NCBI GenBank assembly: GCA_046262635.1 | Contig: JBHEMK010000022.1 | Coordinates: 1 to 58,426, forward strand | DNA length: 58,426 nucleotides | From: JBHEMK01 sp046262635 | GTDB lineage: Bacteria > Actinomycetota > Thermoleophilia > Gaiellales > Gaiellaceae | Reading direction: 5' to 3' | Part shown: piece after piece, positions 24,985 through 34,100 of the stretch | Layout: each line of letters starts with the position of its first letter | Numbering within the stretch: the stretch's first letter is position 1 | Position numbers and translations under genes: made by a program | The notes under the pieces: generated by a model | What the model saw: only the letters and a program-made list of their open reading frames with translations | What the model was told of the DNA's origin: nothing | Database searches by the model: none

Positions 24985-27123
24985 CTACTCGGGGACGAGC
25001 CAGACGGCGCCGAGCGGCGGCAGCGTCAGCGCGGCTGAGAACGGCTGGTCGTGCCACGGCAGCGCCTCGGCCTCGACAGCGCCCAGGTTGCCGACGCCCG
25101 TGCCGCCGTAGGTGGCCGCATCGCTGTTCAGCACCTCGCGCCAGGTGCAGCCCCGGGGCATACCGACGCGGTAGCCGTAGCGGGGGACCGGGGAGAGGTT
25201 GAGGGCGCAGACGAGCTGCTCCTCCTCGTTCCTCGCGAGACGCGCGAAGGCGACCACGTTGTTGGCGGCGTCGTTCGGCTCCAGCCAACGGAAGCCGGCC
25301 GGCTCGGAGTCGAGTTCATGGAGCGCCGGCTCGGAACGGTACAGCTGGTTGAGGTCGCGGACGAGCGACTGGACGCCCTGGTGCTCGGCGTACTCGAGCA
25401 GGTTCCAGTGCAGCGAGCCCTCCTCGTTCCACTCTTCCCACTCAGCGAGCTCGCAGCCCATGAAGAGCAGCTTCTTGCCGGGGTGCGCCCACATGTACGC
25501 GTAGAGCGAGCGGAGGTTCGCGAACTTCTGCCAGCGGTCGCCCGGCATCTTCGCGAGCAGCGACTTCTTGCCGTGGACGACTTCATCGTGTGAGAGCGGC
25601 AGGATGAAATTCTCGCTGAAGGCGTACATCAGCGAGAACGTCAGGGTGTGGTGGTGGAAGCGTCGGTAGAGGGGATCGCGCTGGAAGTAATCAAGCGTGT
25701 CGTGCATCCAGCCCATGTTCCACTTGAAGCCGAAGCCAAGGCCGCCGAGGTAGGTCGGCCGCGAGACACCGGGCCACGCCGTCGACTCCTCGGCCGCGGA
25801 GATCACGCCCGGCTCGCGTGCATAGACCGTCTCGTTCAGTTCCTTGAGGAACGCGACGGCATCGAGATCCTCACGGCCGCCGAAGGCGTTTGGGATCCAC
25901 TCGCCCTCCTCGCGCGAGTAGTCCAGGTAGAGCATCGAGGCGACGGCGTCGACGCGCAGACCGTCGGCATGGTGCTCGCGTAGCCAGTAGAGGGCGTTCG
26001 AGAGCAGGAAGTTCCGCACCTCGTTGCGTCCGAGATTGAAGACGAGCGTGCCCCAGTCGGGATGGGCGCCGCGGCGCGGATCTTCGTGCTCGTAGAGAGC
26101 GGTGCCGTCGAAGCGGGCGAGCGCCCAGTCGTCGCGCGGGAAGTGAGCGGGGACCCAGTCGAGGATCACGCCGAGGCCGTTGCGGTGGAGCCGGTCGACG
26201 AAGCAGCGGAACTCGTCCGGCGAGCCGAACCGCGACGTCGGAGCGTAGTAGCCGGTCACCTGGTAGCCCCAGGAGCCCGAGAACGGGTGCTCCATCACGG
26301 GCAGTAGCTCGATGTGGGTGAAGCCGAGATCGTCCACGTAGGCGGAGAGCTCGTCCGCGAGCTCCAGGTAGGTCAGCGAGCGGTTGTCCTCGAGCGGGTT
26401 CCGCCGCCAGGAGGCGAGATGCACCTCGTAGACCGAGACCGGCGCGTGCAGCGGGTCGCCTGCACGGCGGCGCTCGAGCCACTCGCCGTCCGACCACTCG
26501 TGGCGGGAGCGGTGGACGACCGACGCGTTCGCCGGCGGCATCTCCGTCGCGAAGGCGACCGGGTCGGATTTGAGCCGCAGCTCGCCCGCCTGGGTGCGGA
26601 TCTCGTAGCGGTACTTCGCGCCCTCGTCGACGCCCGGGACGAACAGCTCCCAGATGCCAGAGGGGCCGAGCGAGCGCATCGGGTTCAGCCGCCCGTCCCA
26701 GGAGTTGAACTCGCCGACGACGGCGACCGCGCGGGCGTTCGGTGCCCAGACGGCGAAGGCCGTCCCGCTGATCCCCTCGATCTCGCGGACGTGGGCGCCG
26801 AGCTGCTCGTAGAGCTGCTCGTGATGGCCCTCCATCACGAGGTTCTGGTCGAGGTCGCCGAGCGTCGGCAGGAACGCGTACGGGTCGTGGAGGGTGTAGG
26901 TGCTGCCGTCCGGGTAGGTGATCTCCAGCTCGTACTCGAGCGGCAGCTTCGCCGTCGGCAGCAGCGCTTCCCAGAGGCCGCGCGGATCCTTCAATTCGGC
27001 CTCGACGCCGGCGGGCTGGACGCGCACTGCCTCCGCCTCGGGGCGGTAGGCGCGGACGACGACGCCGCCGTCGGCAGCGTGTGCTCCAAGAACGGCGTGC
27101 GGGTCCGATCCGAGCTCGATCAC
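24985..27123 (-). CDS. glgB: 1,4-alpha-glucan branching enzyme GlgB
   Basis: 712 residues; cuts alpha-1,4 chains and re-attaches them by alpha-1,6 bonds to make glycogen branches, here acting on chains built by GlgE. Two N-terminal beta domains are present (about 1-95, and a CBM48 at 118-200 with FAVWAPNARAVAVVGEFNSW). The GH13 barrel follows: ELLPVMEHPFSGSWGYQ, nucleophile D392 in GLRVDAVASMLYLDYSR, acid/base E445 in SAAEESTAWPGV, and the third Asp in LPLSHDEVVHGKKSL. All are intact. It is 57 bases downstream of the maltokinase gene on the same strand. Confidence 0.96.
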   Translation of the reverse strand: MIELGSDPHAVLGAHAADGGVVVRAYRPEAEAVRVQPAGVEAELKDPRGLWEALLPTAKLPLEYELEITYPDGSTYTLHDPYAFLPTLGDLDQNLVMEGHHEQLYEQLGAHVREIEGISGTAFAVWAPNARAVAVVGEFNSWDGRLNPMRSLGPSGIWELFVPGVDEGAKYRYEIRTQAGELRLKSDPVAFATEMPPANASVVHRSRHEWSDGEWLERRRAGDPLHAPVSVYEVHLASWRRNPLEDNRSLTYLELADELSAYVDDLGFTHIELLPVMEHPFSGSWGYQVTGYYAPTSRFGSPDEFRCFVDRLHRNGLGVILDWVPAHFPRDDWALARFDGTALYEHEDPRRGAHPDWGTLVFNLGRNEVRNFLLSNALYWLREHHADGLRVDAVASMLYLDYSREEGEWIPNAFGGREDLDAVAFLKELNETVYAREPGVISAAEESTAWPGVSRPTYLGGLGFGFKWNMGWMHDTLDYFQRDPLYRRFHHHTLTFSLMYAFSENFILPLSHDEVVHGKKSLLAKMPGDRWQKFANLRSLYAYMWAHPGKKLLFMGCELAEWEEWNEEGSLHWNLLEYAEHQGVQSLVRDLNQLYRSEPALHELDSEPAGFRWLEPNDAANNVVAFARLARNEEEQLVCALNLSPVPRYGYRVGMPRGCTWREVLNSDAATYGGTGVGNLGAVEAEALPWHDQPFSAALTLPPLGAVWLVPE

Positions 27124-27180
27124 ACCCGCCCCCGCTCACGCAGCGGGCTCATGCGGAAGCCCTGTTTGCTCCGGGCGGGG

Positions 27181-28500
27181 TCATGCCCGGGTTCCTTCCT
27201 CGATCAGCCGTTGGATGCCCGCGACGGGAATCCGGACCCATTGCGGACGGTTGTCGAGCTCGTAGCGCAGTTCGTAGACGGCCTTCTCGAGCTCAAAGAC
27301 CGCGAGGAGCCGGTTGATCGCCTCAATGCTCGAGGGGAGAAGACCCAAATCGACAGTCTCGCGGTAGCCGGCGAGAAACTGCTCGCGCGCGCGGTCCTCC
27401 CAGCCCTGGGGCGCCTCGATCCCGCGCAGGAGCTCGGCCGCCGAGATCGCGTAGGCGAAGGAGCGAAGCATCCCGGCGACGTCGCGGAGCGGCGAACGCT
27501 TGCGGCGGCGCTCGGACAGCGGCCGCGCCGGTTCGCCTTCGAAGTCGAGGATGACCCAGTCGCCGGCATGCCACAGCGTCTGACCCAGGTGGAAGTCGCC
27601 GTGGGTGCGGATCAGCTTGCCGACCGAGCCGGCGTGGGTGAGCATCCGCAGCTGCTCGCGCACCTCCTCACCCCGGCCGGCGATGGGCGCGACCGCATCG
27701 TCGCCCTGGGGGAGGGTCAGGAAGATCTGCTCGATCTGCTCGTCGACGGTCGCCGTCAGCAGCCCGAGCGACTCGGCGCTCGGGGTCTCCGGGGAGAAGT
27801 TCGCGTCGTTCGAGTCCGAGCCGAGCGTCGTGTGCATCAGGCCCGTCACCTCGCCCAGCCGCCGCAGGCGCACGAGGAACCGCTCCGGCGCCTCGCCGAG
27901 CTCGCCGAGCGCGAGCTCCCAGCCGTCCTCGCCCTCGTCGACGTACCGCTGGAGAATCCCGAGCGTCGCGTTCGTCGGGCCGCCGGCGTAGGCGTACCAG
28001 CCGCAGAGGGCGGCGATGTTCGGAAAGCCGCGGTCAGTGAGAAAGCGCAGCAGCTCGAGCTCGGGGTTGATCCCCGGCTCGAGCCGCCGGAAGACCTTCA
28101 GAATCAGCTCCTCGTCGAAGACGATCGAGCTGTTCGACTGCTCGGTGCCGATCGGACGCGCGTGGGTCAGGTCGGTGCCGAGCCCGGCACAGCCCTCGAC
28201 CGGGCGAAACTCGACCGTGCCCTCGCCCGCCGTGATCGTCATCCCACCCCGGATCATGTGCACGAGCTCGCGCACACGCCTCGGGTCCTCGAGTGCGTCG
28301 AGCTCGTCGCCTCCGACCATGAGCTGGTAGGTCTCGTGGGTCCCGCTGTCGAAGCCGATCTCGACGAGCGCGACCGCCAGCTCGGGCTCGGCAGCCCGCA
28401 GCGCCGCCCGATCGAGGACGCGTGCATGGGTCACCTCCCGCGTCTTCGAGCCGAACCAGCGCTGGGCGGTGACGAAGTCGATCAGCCTGCGCTCGTCCAT
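27181..28500 (-). CDS. mak: Maltokinase (aminoglycoside phosphotransferase fold)
   Basis: 439 residues from ATG 28500, whose first base overlaps the treS stop (TGATG). The N terminus RRLIDFVTAQRWFGSKTREV is the maltokinase/TreS-C-terminal signature. The N lobe has the nucleotide-binding segment SNSSIVFDEELILKVFRR with its Lys. The kinase core is H-G-D-x-H-x-x-Q (THGDFHLGQTLW, about residue 285), followed by the metal-binding VILDFEGEP. It phosphorylates maltose (made by TreS from trehalose) with ATP to maltose-1-phosphate, the donor for GlgE. In many actinobacteria it is fused to TreS; here the two are adjacent and coupled, which supports the assignment. Confidence 0.92.
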   Translation of the reverse strand: MDERRLIDFVTAQRWFGSKTREVTHARVLDRAALRAAEPELAVALVEIGFDSGTHETYQLMVGGDELDALEDPRRVRELVHMIRGGMTITAGEGTVEFRPVEGCAGLGTDLTHARPIGTEQSNSSIVFDEELILKVFRRLEPGINPELELLRFLTDRGFPNIAALCGWYAYAGGPTNATLGILQRYVDEGEDGWELALGELGEAPERFLVRLRRLGEVTGLMHTTLGSDSNDANFSPETPSAESLGLLTATVDEQIEQIFLTLPQGDDAVAPIAGRGEEVREQLRMLTHAGSVGKLIRTHGDFHLGQTLWHAGDWVILDFEGEPARPLSERRRKRSPLRDVAGMLRSFAYAISAAELLRGIEAPQGWEDRAREQFLAGYRETVDLGLLPSSIEAINRLLAVFELEKAVYELRYELDNRPQWVRIPVAGIQRLIEEGTRA

Positions 28501-30176
28501 CACTCTTCACCCTCCCGTAACTGGAACCAGAAAAATCCCCGTGGCGCCAGCGTCAGCAGGTACGGCAGCTCCCCGACGGCTGGGAAGCGCGTCCGCCCGA
28601 ACATCTCCTCGGGCACCATACCCGCGAACTCCCGCAGGTCGAGCTCAACGGCCTGCGCCGAGCGTGCGAGGTTGTGGACACAGAGGATGACGTCCTCCTC
28701 CCAGCGGCGGACGTGGGCGAAGATGCGCTTGTTCTCGGGCGTGAGCGCCTCGTAGGTGCCGAGCCCGAAAACCGGGTGTTCCTTCCGCAGCGCGATGAAG
28801 CGGTGAATCCAGCGCAGCAGCGAATGGGGCGTGCGCAACTGGGCCTCGACGTTGACGGCGTTGAAGCCGTACACCGGATCCATCAACGGCTGCAGGTAGA
28901 GCTGCGCCCAGTCAGCGCGCGAGAAGCCGGAGTTGCGGTCGCCGGTCCACTGCATCGGCGTCCGGACGCCGTCGCGGTCGCCGAGATAGACATTGTCGCC
29001 CATGCCGATCTCGTCCCCGTAGTAGAGAACGGGCGCGCCGGGCAGGGAGAAGAGGATCGCGTGCAGCAGCTCAATCTCGTCACGGCCGTTGTCGAGCAAG
29101 GGTGCGAGTCGGCGGCGGATGCCGAGGTTGATCTTCATCCGGGGGTCCTTCGCGTACTCGCTGTACATGTAGTCGCGCTCCTCGTCCGTGACCATCTCGA
29201 GCGTCAGCTCGTCGTGGTTGCGCAGGAACAGGCCCCACTGGCAGTTGACGGGGATGTGCGGCGTGTTGCGCAGGATCTCGAGGATCGGCTTCGCCTCCTC
29301 CCGGCGCAACGACATGAACATGCGCGGCATCACTGGGAAGTGGAAGGCCATGTGGCACTCGTCGCCGTCGCCGAAATAGGCCACGACGTCCTCGGGCCAC
29401 TGGTTGGCCTCGGCGAGGAGCACCCGGTCGGGATAGCGCGCATCGATCTCCGCGCGGACACGCTTCAGATACTCGTGCGTCTCGGGGAGGTTCTCGCCGT
29501 TCGTCCCGTCCTCCTCGTAGAGGTACGGCACCGCGTCGAGCCGGAAGCCGTCGATGCCGAGGTCGAGCCAGAAGCGCAGCACGTTCAGCATCGCCTCCTG
29601 GACCTCGACGTTGCAGAAGTTGAGATCGGGCTGGTGGTAGAAGAAGCGGTGCCAGTAGTACTGGCCGCGCACCGGGTCCCACGTCCAGTTGGACGGCTCG
29701 GAGTCGACGAAGATGATCCGGGCCTCGGTCCAGCGATCGTCGGTGTCCGACCAGACGTACCAGTCGCCCTTCGGCCCGTCAGGGTCGCCGCGCGACTCCT
29801 GGAACCACGGGTGGTCCGAGGAGGTGTGGTTCATCACCAGGTCGGCGATGACACGCAGCCCACGCTGGTGCGCCTGCTCGACGAACTCCTTGAAGTCCTC
29901 GACCGTGCCGAAATCCGGATGGATCGAGAAGAAGTCGGCGATATCGTAGCCCCCATCGCGCAGCGGCGACTGGTACATCGGGAGCAGCCAGATGCAGTCG
30001 ACGCCGAGCCACTGCAGGTAATCGAGCTTGTCGAGCAGCCCTCGAAAGTCGCCGGAGCCGTCGTCGTTTCCGTCGAAGAACCCGCGGATGTGGATCTCGT
30101 AGAAGATCGCGGTCTTGAACCAGTTCGGGTCCCGCTCGAACCAGTTGCCGGGCTCAGACACGTCCGCTCCTCGCAT
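28500..30176 (-). CDS. treS: Trehalose synthase TreS (maltose alpha-D-glucosyltransferase)
   Basis: 558 residues; GH13 enzyme that interconverts trehalose and maltose. Characteristic N terminus: WFKTAIFYEIHIRGFFDGND. Catalytic Asp lies in GIDGFRLDAVPYLYEEDGT (about residue 215), Glu in LLAEANQWPEDVVAYFG, third Asp in LRNHDELTLEMVTDEERDY. The family hallmark PGAPVLYYGDEIGMGDN follows. A C-terminal beta domain ends the protein; no maltokinase domain is fused, as that activity is the next gene. GlgE lies 36 bases upstream on the same strand. Confidence 0.95.
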   Translation of the reverse strand: MRGADVSEPGNWFERDPNWFKTAIFYEIHIRGFFDGNDDGSGDFRGLLDKLDYLQWLGVDCIWLLPMYQSPLRDGGYDIADFFSIHPDFGTVEDFKEFVEQAHQRGLRVIADLVMNHTSSDHPWFQESRGDPDGPKGDWYVWSDTDDRWTEARIIFVDSEPSNWTWDPVRGQYYWHRFFYHQPDLNFCNVEVQEAMLNVLRFWLDLGIDGFRLDAVPYLYEEDGTNGENLPETHEYLKRVRAEIDARYPDRVLLAEANQWPEDVVAYFGDGDECHMAFHFPVMPRMFMSLRREEAKPILEILRNTPHIPVNCQWGLFLRNHDELTLEMVTDEERDYMYSEYAKDPRMKINLGIRRRLAPLLDNGRDEIELLHAILFSLPGAPVLYYGDEIGMGDNVYLGDRDGVRTPMQWTGDRNSGFSRADWAQLYLQPLMDPVYGFNAVNVEAQLRTPHSLLRWIHRFIALRKEHPVFGLGTYEALTPENKRIFAHVRRWEEDVILCVHNLARSAQAVELDLREFAGMVPEEMFGRTRFPAVGELPYLLTLAPRGFFWFQLREGEE

Positions 30177-30212
30177 GGCGCGCTTCCTGGCACGGGGACA
30201 CGGCTCCGCCGG

Positions 30213-32024
30213 TCATCCGCCCACCCGCAGCAGGTGCGACTTGCCCGCCTCGAGGCGGACGTAGTTGCGGCCGATGTGCCAGGTGTGTGACTCGTCCGCC
30301 AGCAGGTCACGCACCGGGAACGCCGGCGGGAGGCCGCCGCCGGCGGGAACGATCGCCACTCCCTCCTGGGACGAGAATGGGTCGAGGTTGACGACGGCGA
30401 GCACGACGTTGTCGCCGGTGCGCTTGACATATCCGAACAGCCATTCGTTCTCCGTCTCGAGGAAGCTCACGTTCTCCAGCCGCTGCAGGGCTGGATTCCC
30501 GCGCCTGACGTCGTTGAGTCGCGCGATCAGCGGCAACAGCGGGCCATCGAGCCTCCGCCGCCTCGCCTCGTACTTCTCGGAGTCCAGGTACTCCTCGCTG
30601 CCTGCCGCCGCGGGCACGTTCTCGTAGTGCTCGAAGCCGGAATAGATCCCGTAGGCGGGCGACAGCGTCGCGGCGAGCACGAGCCGCGCCTCGAACGCCG
30701 GCGGCCCCCCGACCTGCAGGTACTCGTGCAGGATGTCCGGGGTGTTCGCGAAGAAGTTCGGACGGTAATACGGTGCCCATTCGAGCAGCTGCCCCATCAG
30801 CTCGAGCAGCTCCCAGCGCGTGTTCTTCCAGGTGAAGTACGTGTAGCTCTGGGAGAATCCGCTCTTGGCCAGCGTCGTCATCATCGACGGCCGCGTGAAC
30901 GCCTCCGCGAGGAAGACGACCTCGGGGTGGCCGCGCCGCACCTCGTCGATCAGCCACTCCCAGAACGGCACCGGCTTTGTGTGCGGGTTGTCGACGCGGA
31001 AGACGGTGACGCCGTGGCCGACCCAGAAGAGGACGACGTCGCGCAGCGCGCTCCAGAGCCCCTGCCAGTCCTCGCAGTCGAAGTTGACGTTGTAGATGTC
31101 CTGGTACTTCTTGGGCGGGTTTTCGGCGTACTTGAGCGTCCCGTCCGGCCGCCGGTGGAACCAGTCCGGATGCTCCTTCAGCCAGGGATGGTCGGGCGAG
31201 CACTGGATCGCGAAGTCGAGCGCGATCTCGAGCCCGAGCCGCTTCGCCTCCCCAGCCAGCCGGTCGAACTCCGCCAGCGTGCCGAGGTCGGGATGGACCT
31301 CGGTGTGGCCGCCCTCCACCGCTCCGATCGCCCACGGGCTGCCCACGTCGCCCGCGGCCGCCTCGAGCGCGTTGTTGCGGCCCTTGCGGTTGCTGCGTCC
31401 GATCGGGTGGACCGGCGGGAGGTACACCACGTCGAAGCCGAGTTCAGCCAGCTCCGGCAAAACTGCGCGCAGGCCCTCGAAGCCGCCCCAGGAGCGCGGG
31501 AACAGCTCGTACCACGCACCGAAACGGGCGACCTCACGGTCGACGTCCACCTCGTAGACCTGCGACGAGACCTTCCCGGAGCGCTCGCCCGCCACGGCCG
31601 CGAGTGCCTCCTCGACCGTCAGCCCGTCGCGGCCGAGCAGTACGGCGCCCTCGGAGAGCTCCCCGGCCAGATCCTGCTGGCCCGCCTCGACCTTCCGGCG
31701 CAGCTCCTGCTGGAAAGAGGCGACCCGGTCGACCCAGGCCTCGATGCGGTAGCACCAGCGCCCGCAAGCGTCAAGCGCCATCCAGCCGGAGAACCGGTCG
31801 TTGCCGAGGGGCTCGAGCGGCGCCTCCTTCCAGCGCGACGCGGCGGCGGGCCGGTAGCGGATCGCTCCGCCGAGGATGTCGTGGCCGTCGCGGAAGATCG
31901 TCGCGGAGACCTCGAGCCGGTCGCCGACCGTTCGCTTGACCGGGTAGCGGCCGCAGTCGATCTGCGGGTCGACCCCGCTGATTAGGGTCCGTGGAGGTGG
32001 TTGGCTCGACTTGGGAAGGGGCAC
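30213..32024 (-). CDS. glgE: Alpha-1,4-glucan:maltose-1-phosphate maltosyltransferase GlgE
   Basis: 603 residues. Extends alpha-1,4-glucan by two glucose units from maltose-1-phosphate, completing the TreS-Mak-GlgE route. Family-specific N terminus: SGVDPQIDCGRYPVKRTVGD. Other signatures are WYELFPRSWGGFEGL and VVYLPPVHPIGRSNRKGRNN. Catalytic Asp in VFRVDNPHTKPVPFWEW, Glu in VFLAEAFTRPSMM, and NTPDILHEYL with the transition-state Asp. The first start available is GTG 32024, which lies only 24 bases from the divergent malQ ATG, leaving no room for two separate promoters. Slightly shorter than many homologues. Confidence 0.94.
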   Translation of the reverse strand: MPLPKSSQPPPRTLISGVDPQIDCGRYPVKRTVGDRLEVSATIFRDGHDILGGAIRYRPAAASRWKEAPLEPLGNDRFSGWMALDACGRWCYRIEAWVDRVASFQQELRRKVEAGQQDLAGELSEGAVLLGRDGLTVEEALAAVAGERSGKVSSQVYEVDVDREVARFGAWYELFPRSWGGFEGLRAVLPELAELGFDVVYLPPVHPIGRSNRKGRNNALEAAAGDVGSPWAIGAVEGGHTEVHPDLGTLAEFDRLAGEAKRLGLEIALDFAIQCSPDHPWLKEHPDWFHRRPDGTLKYAENPPKKYQDIYNVNFDCEDWQGLWSALRDVVLFWVGHGVTVFRVDNPHTKPVPFWEWLIDEVRRGHPEVVFLAEAFTRPSMMTTLAKSGFSQSYTYFTWKNTRWELLELMGQLLEWAPYYRPNFFANTPDILHEYLQVGGPPAFEARLVLAATLSPAYGIYSGFEHYENVPAAAGSEEYLDSEKYEARRRRLDGPLLPLIARLNDVRRGNPALQRLENVSFLETENEWLFGYVKRTGDNVVLAVVNLDPFSSQEGVAIVPAGGGLPPAFPVRDLLADESHTWHIGRNYVRLEAGKSHLLRVGG

Positions 32025-32048
32025 CGGGAGGAGACTCTCTCAGACGAG

Positions 32049-33284
32049 ATGGAACTCGATCGCTCGAGCGGCATCCTGCTTCATCCCACCTCGCTCCCCG
32101 GAGGGAATCTCGGCGAGGAGGCATACCGGTTCGTCGACTGGCTCGCCGCCGCCGGGCAGTCGTGGTGGCAGGTGCTGCCGCTCGGGCCGCCCGACGAGCA
32201 CCGCTCGCCGTATCGCGCCGCATCGGCATTCGCGACCTGGCGTGGATTGCTGGCCGACCCGAGCGCGGCGGTGTGCGCGGCGGAGCTCGAGGACTTCGTC
32301 GCGCGCCATGCCTACTGGATCGGCCCGTGGGCCGCCTTCGCCGGCCTGGGCGCGATCGCCGACCAGGTCCGGTTCGAGCGCGAGTGGAGCGCGCTCCGTG
32401 CCTATGCGAGGGCTTGGGGGATCCGTCTGATCGGAGACGTCCCGATGTACGTAGCGGACAACGGCGCAGACCGGCAGGCGTGGCCTGAGCTCTTCACGGC
32501 CGGCGAGGTCGCCGGTGCGCCCCCCGACGCGCTCGGCCCGAACGGCCAGCACTGGGGCAACCCGCTCTACGACTGGGCGACGATGCGCCGTGAAGGCTAC
32601 CGCTGGTGGATCGAGCGGTTCCGGCGGACTCTCGAGCTCGTCGACGTCACCCGCGTCGACCACTTCCGGGGCTTCGTCGCCTACTGGTCGATCCCGGCCG
32701 GGCACCGGACCGCCCGGCGCGGGCGCTGGAGGCGCGGCCCGGGCGTGGAACTCTTTCGAACCGTCCAGGCGGAGCTCGGCGAGCTACCCGTGATCGCCGA
32801 GGACCTCGGCGTGATCACACCGCGGGTGGAGCGCCTCCGCGACGAGCTCGGCTTCCCCGGGATGGTCGTGCTGCACTGGGCCTTCGGCGGCCCGACGGCC
32901 AACCCGCACGCACTGCGAAACCACCGCGAGCGGCAGGTCGTCTACACCTCGACCCACGACACCGACACGGCCGTCGGTTGGTTCGCCGCGCTCTCGGCGC
33001 GGCAGCGCCTCGCAACCGGGCTCGATTCGGCCGAGCCGCACTGGGGCCTGATCGAGCGGGCGCTGGCGTCGCGGGCAGGACTCGCAATCGCCCCGGTGCA
33101 GGACGTCCTCGGGCTCGGGAGCGAGGGGAGGATGAACCGACCCGGCCGGAGTGAGGGCAACTGGTCGTGGCAGCTCGAACCCGGACAGCTGACGCCGGCG
33201 CTCGCTGCGCGCCTTCGGGCAGCAACCGAGGCGGCCCGCCGACTCCAACCCACCGGAGCGTCTCCTTCCGGGGCCCCGGCTTGA
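32049..33284 (+). CDS. malQ: 4-alpha-glucanotransferase MalQ, compact form
   Basis: 411 residues from ATG 32049; GH77 disproportionating enzyme that transfers maltodextrin segments. The N terminus RSSGILLHPTSLPGG and QVLPLGPPDEHRSPY is typical. The catalytic residues are kept: Asp in DVTRVDHFRGFVAYW, Glu in PVIAEDLGVITPRVE, and Asp in YTSTHDTDTAVGW. After the substrate loop the protein is about 100 residues shorter than the usual 500: the helical insert between the first barrel strands and the IRLIGDVPMYVADNGAD strand is reduced to about 70 residues. No frameshift is visible, so this seems a natural short form. It is the only intact plus-strand glucan gene and is divergent from glgE. Confidence 0.9.
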   Translation: MELDRSSGILLHPTSLPGGNLGEEAYRFVDWLAAAGQSWWQVLPLGPPDEHRSPYRAASAFATWRGLLADPSAAVCAAELEDFVARHAYWIGPWAAFAGLGAIADQVRFEREWSALRAYARAWGIRLIGDVPMYVADNGADRQAWPELFTAGEVAGAPPDALGPNGQHWGNPLYDWATMRREGYRWWIERFRRTLELVDVTRVDHFRGFVAYWSIPAGHRTARRGRWRRGPGVELFRTVQAELGELPVIAEDLGVITPRVERLRDELGFPGMVVLHWAFGGPTANPHALRNHRERQVVYTSTHDTDTAVGWFAALSARQRLATGLDSAEPHWGLIERALASRAGLAIAPVQDVLGLGSEGRMNRPGRSEGNWSWQLEPGQLTPALAARLRAATEAARRLQPTGASPSGAPA

Positions 33285-33286
33285 AT

Positions 33287-33644
33287 GTGGGCGTGGAGCC
33301 GTTCGACGAGACTCGGGACACGACGCGACCACCAGGCTCGCGAACGAGCGGACCTCCCTCGCCTGGTGGCAGACCGAGCTGACGGCGCTCGCGGTGAGCT
33401 TCGGCCTCGGGCAGCTCCTCGCGGGAATCGGCAACGGCACGGGCTGGCCGTGCGAGGCGATCGGGTCGGGCTTCGGGGTGCTCGGCGTCGTGCTCGTCGC
33501 ATACGCCTACGTCCGCCGGCGCGTGGTGCAGGCCGCCCTGCGATCCGGGCACGTCGCCGCCTTCGACCCGCGCGTCGCACTCGCCTTCGCCGTCGCCGGG
33601 GTCGTTCTGAGAGCGCGACGATGGTGCTCCTCGGCGCCGGCTGA
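33287..33644 (+). pseudogene. Decayed DUF202 (YidH-like) small membrane protein
   Basis: Directly after malQ a GTG frame gives VGVEPFDETRD. After a shift, TTRLANERTSLAWWQTELTA follows, then AVSFGLGQLLAGIGNG and about two further helices (GFGVLGVVLVAYAYVRRRV and LAFAVAGVVL). A second shift gives ATMVLLGAG and a TGA. L-A-N-E-R-T-x-L-A-W-x-x-T is the DUF202 signature. Two frame errors indicate a pseudogene, unless they are assembly errors. Function of intact members is unknown. Confidence 0.6.
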
Positions 33645-33762
33645 GCCGGGCGCGTCGCTGCTCCCGCAGAGGAGATCACTGGATCAGCTCTTCTCGATGC
33701 ACCCCCATCCGTGGCAGCGACCTTCTCGCTGATCGCCGGCCGCACGCCGACCCGACCCGACG

Positions 33763-33898
33763 CTATCCGACCGGGACGCGGCCGATCTCGAACGCGCCTT
33801 CAAGGGTCTCGCCGACCGGCACCGCGTCAAGATCCTCAACATCCTCGTGCGGGCCGGCGAGGGCGAGATCTGCGTCTGCGACTTCCAGGCGCCGCTCC
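33763..33898 (+). pseudogene. Truncated ArsR-family metal-responsive repressor
   Basis: The plus strand reads LSDRDAADLERAFKGLADRH, RVKILNILVRAGEGE, then ICVCDFQAPL. This is the N-terminal half of an ArsR repressor, including the C-x-C metalloid-binding motif. It ends before the recognition helix (normally LGLSQPTVSHHL), and the following bases do not continue the domain. The gap 33645-34100 holds nothing else I can identify. Confidence 0.55.
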
Positions 33899-34100
33899 GA
33901 CCGCCTTTCCGACCTCGACCCGGACAGCCGCCTCAGCGCTGCTGGGCTCGCGGCCAGCAGGATGCGCTCGCGTCGAGCACGAGCAGGACCTCCGGCGTCG
34001 ACACGGCGACGCCCGCACGCGCGCTGCGAGCTCGTCCTTCACCACGCTTCACCAGTTCGCCACGCCGCGCAGACCCGTGCAGCCTGCCGCCGGGTCGATA

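Noticed and set aside
26314..28755. 813-codon open frame on the plus strand
   Set aside because: Antisense to glgB, maltokinase and treS. Composition is the usual high-GC shadow, rich in Arg, Val and Asp with no domain; the minus-strand genes have intact motifs.
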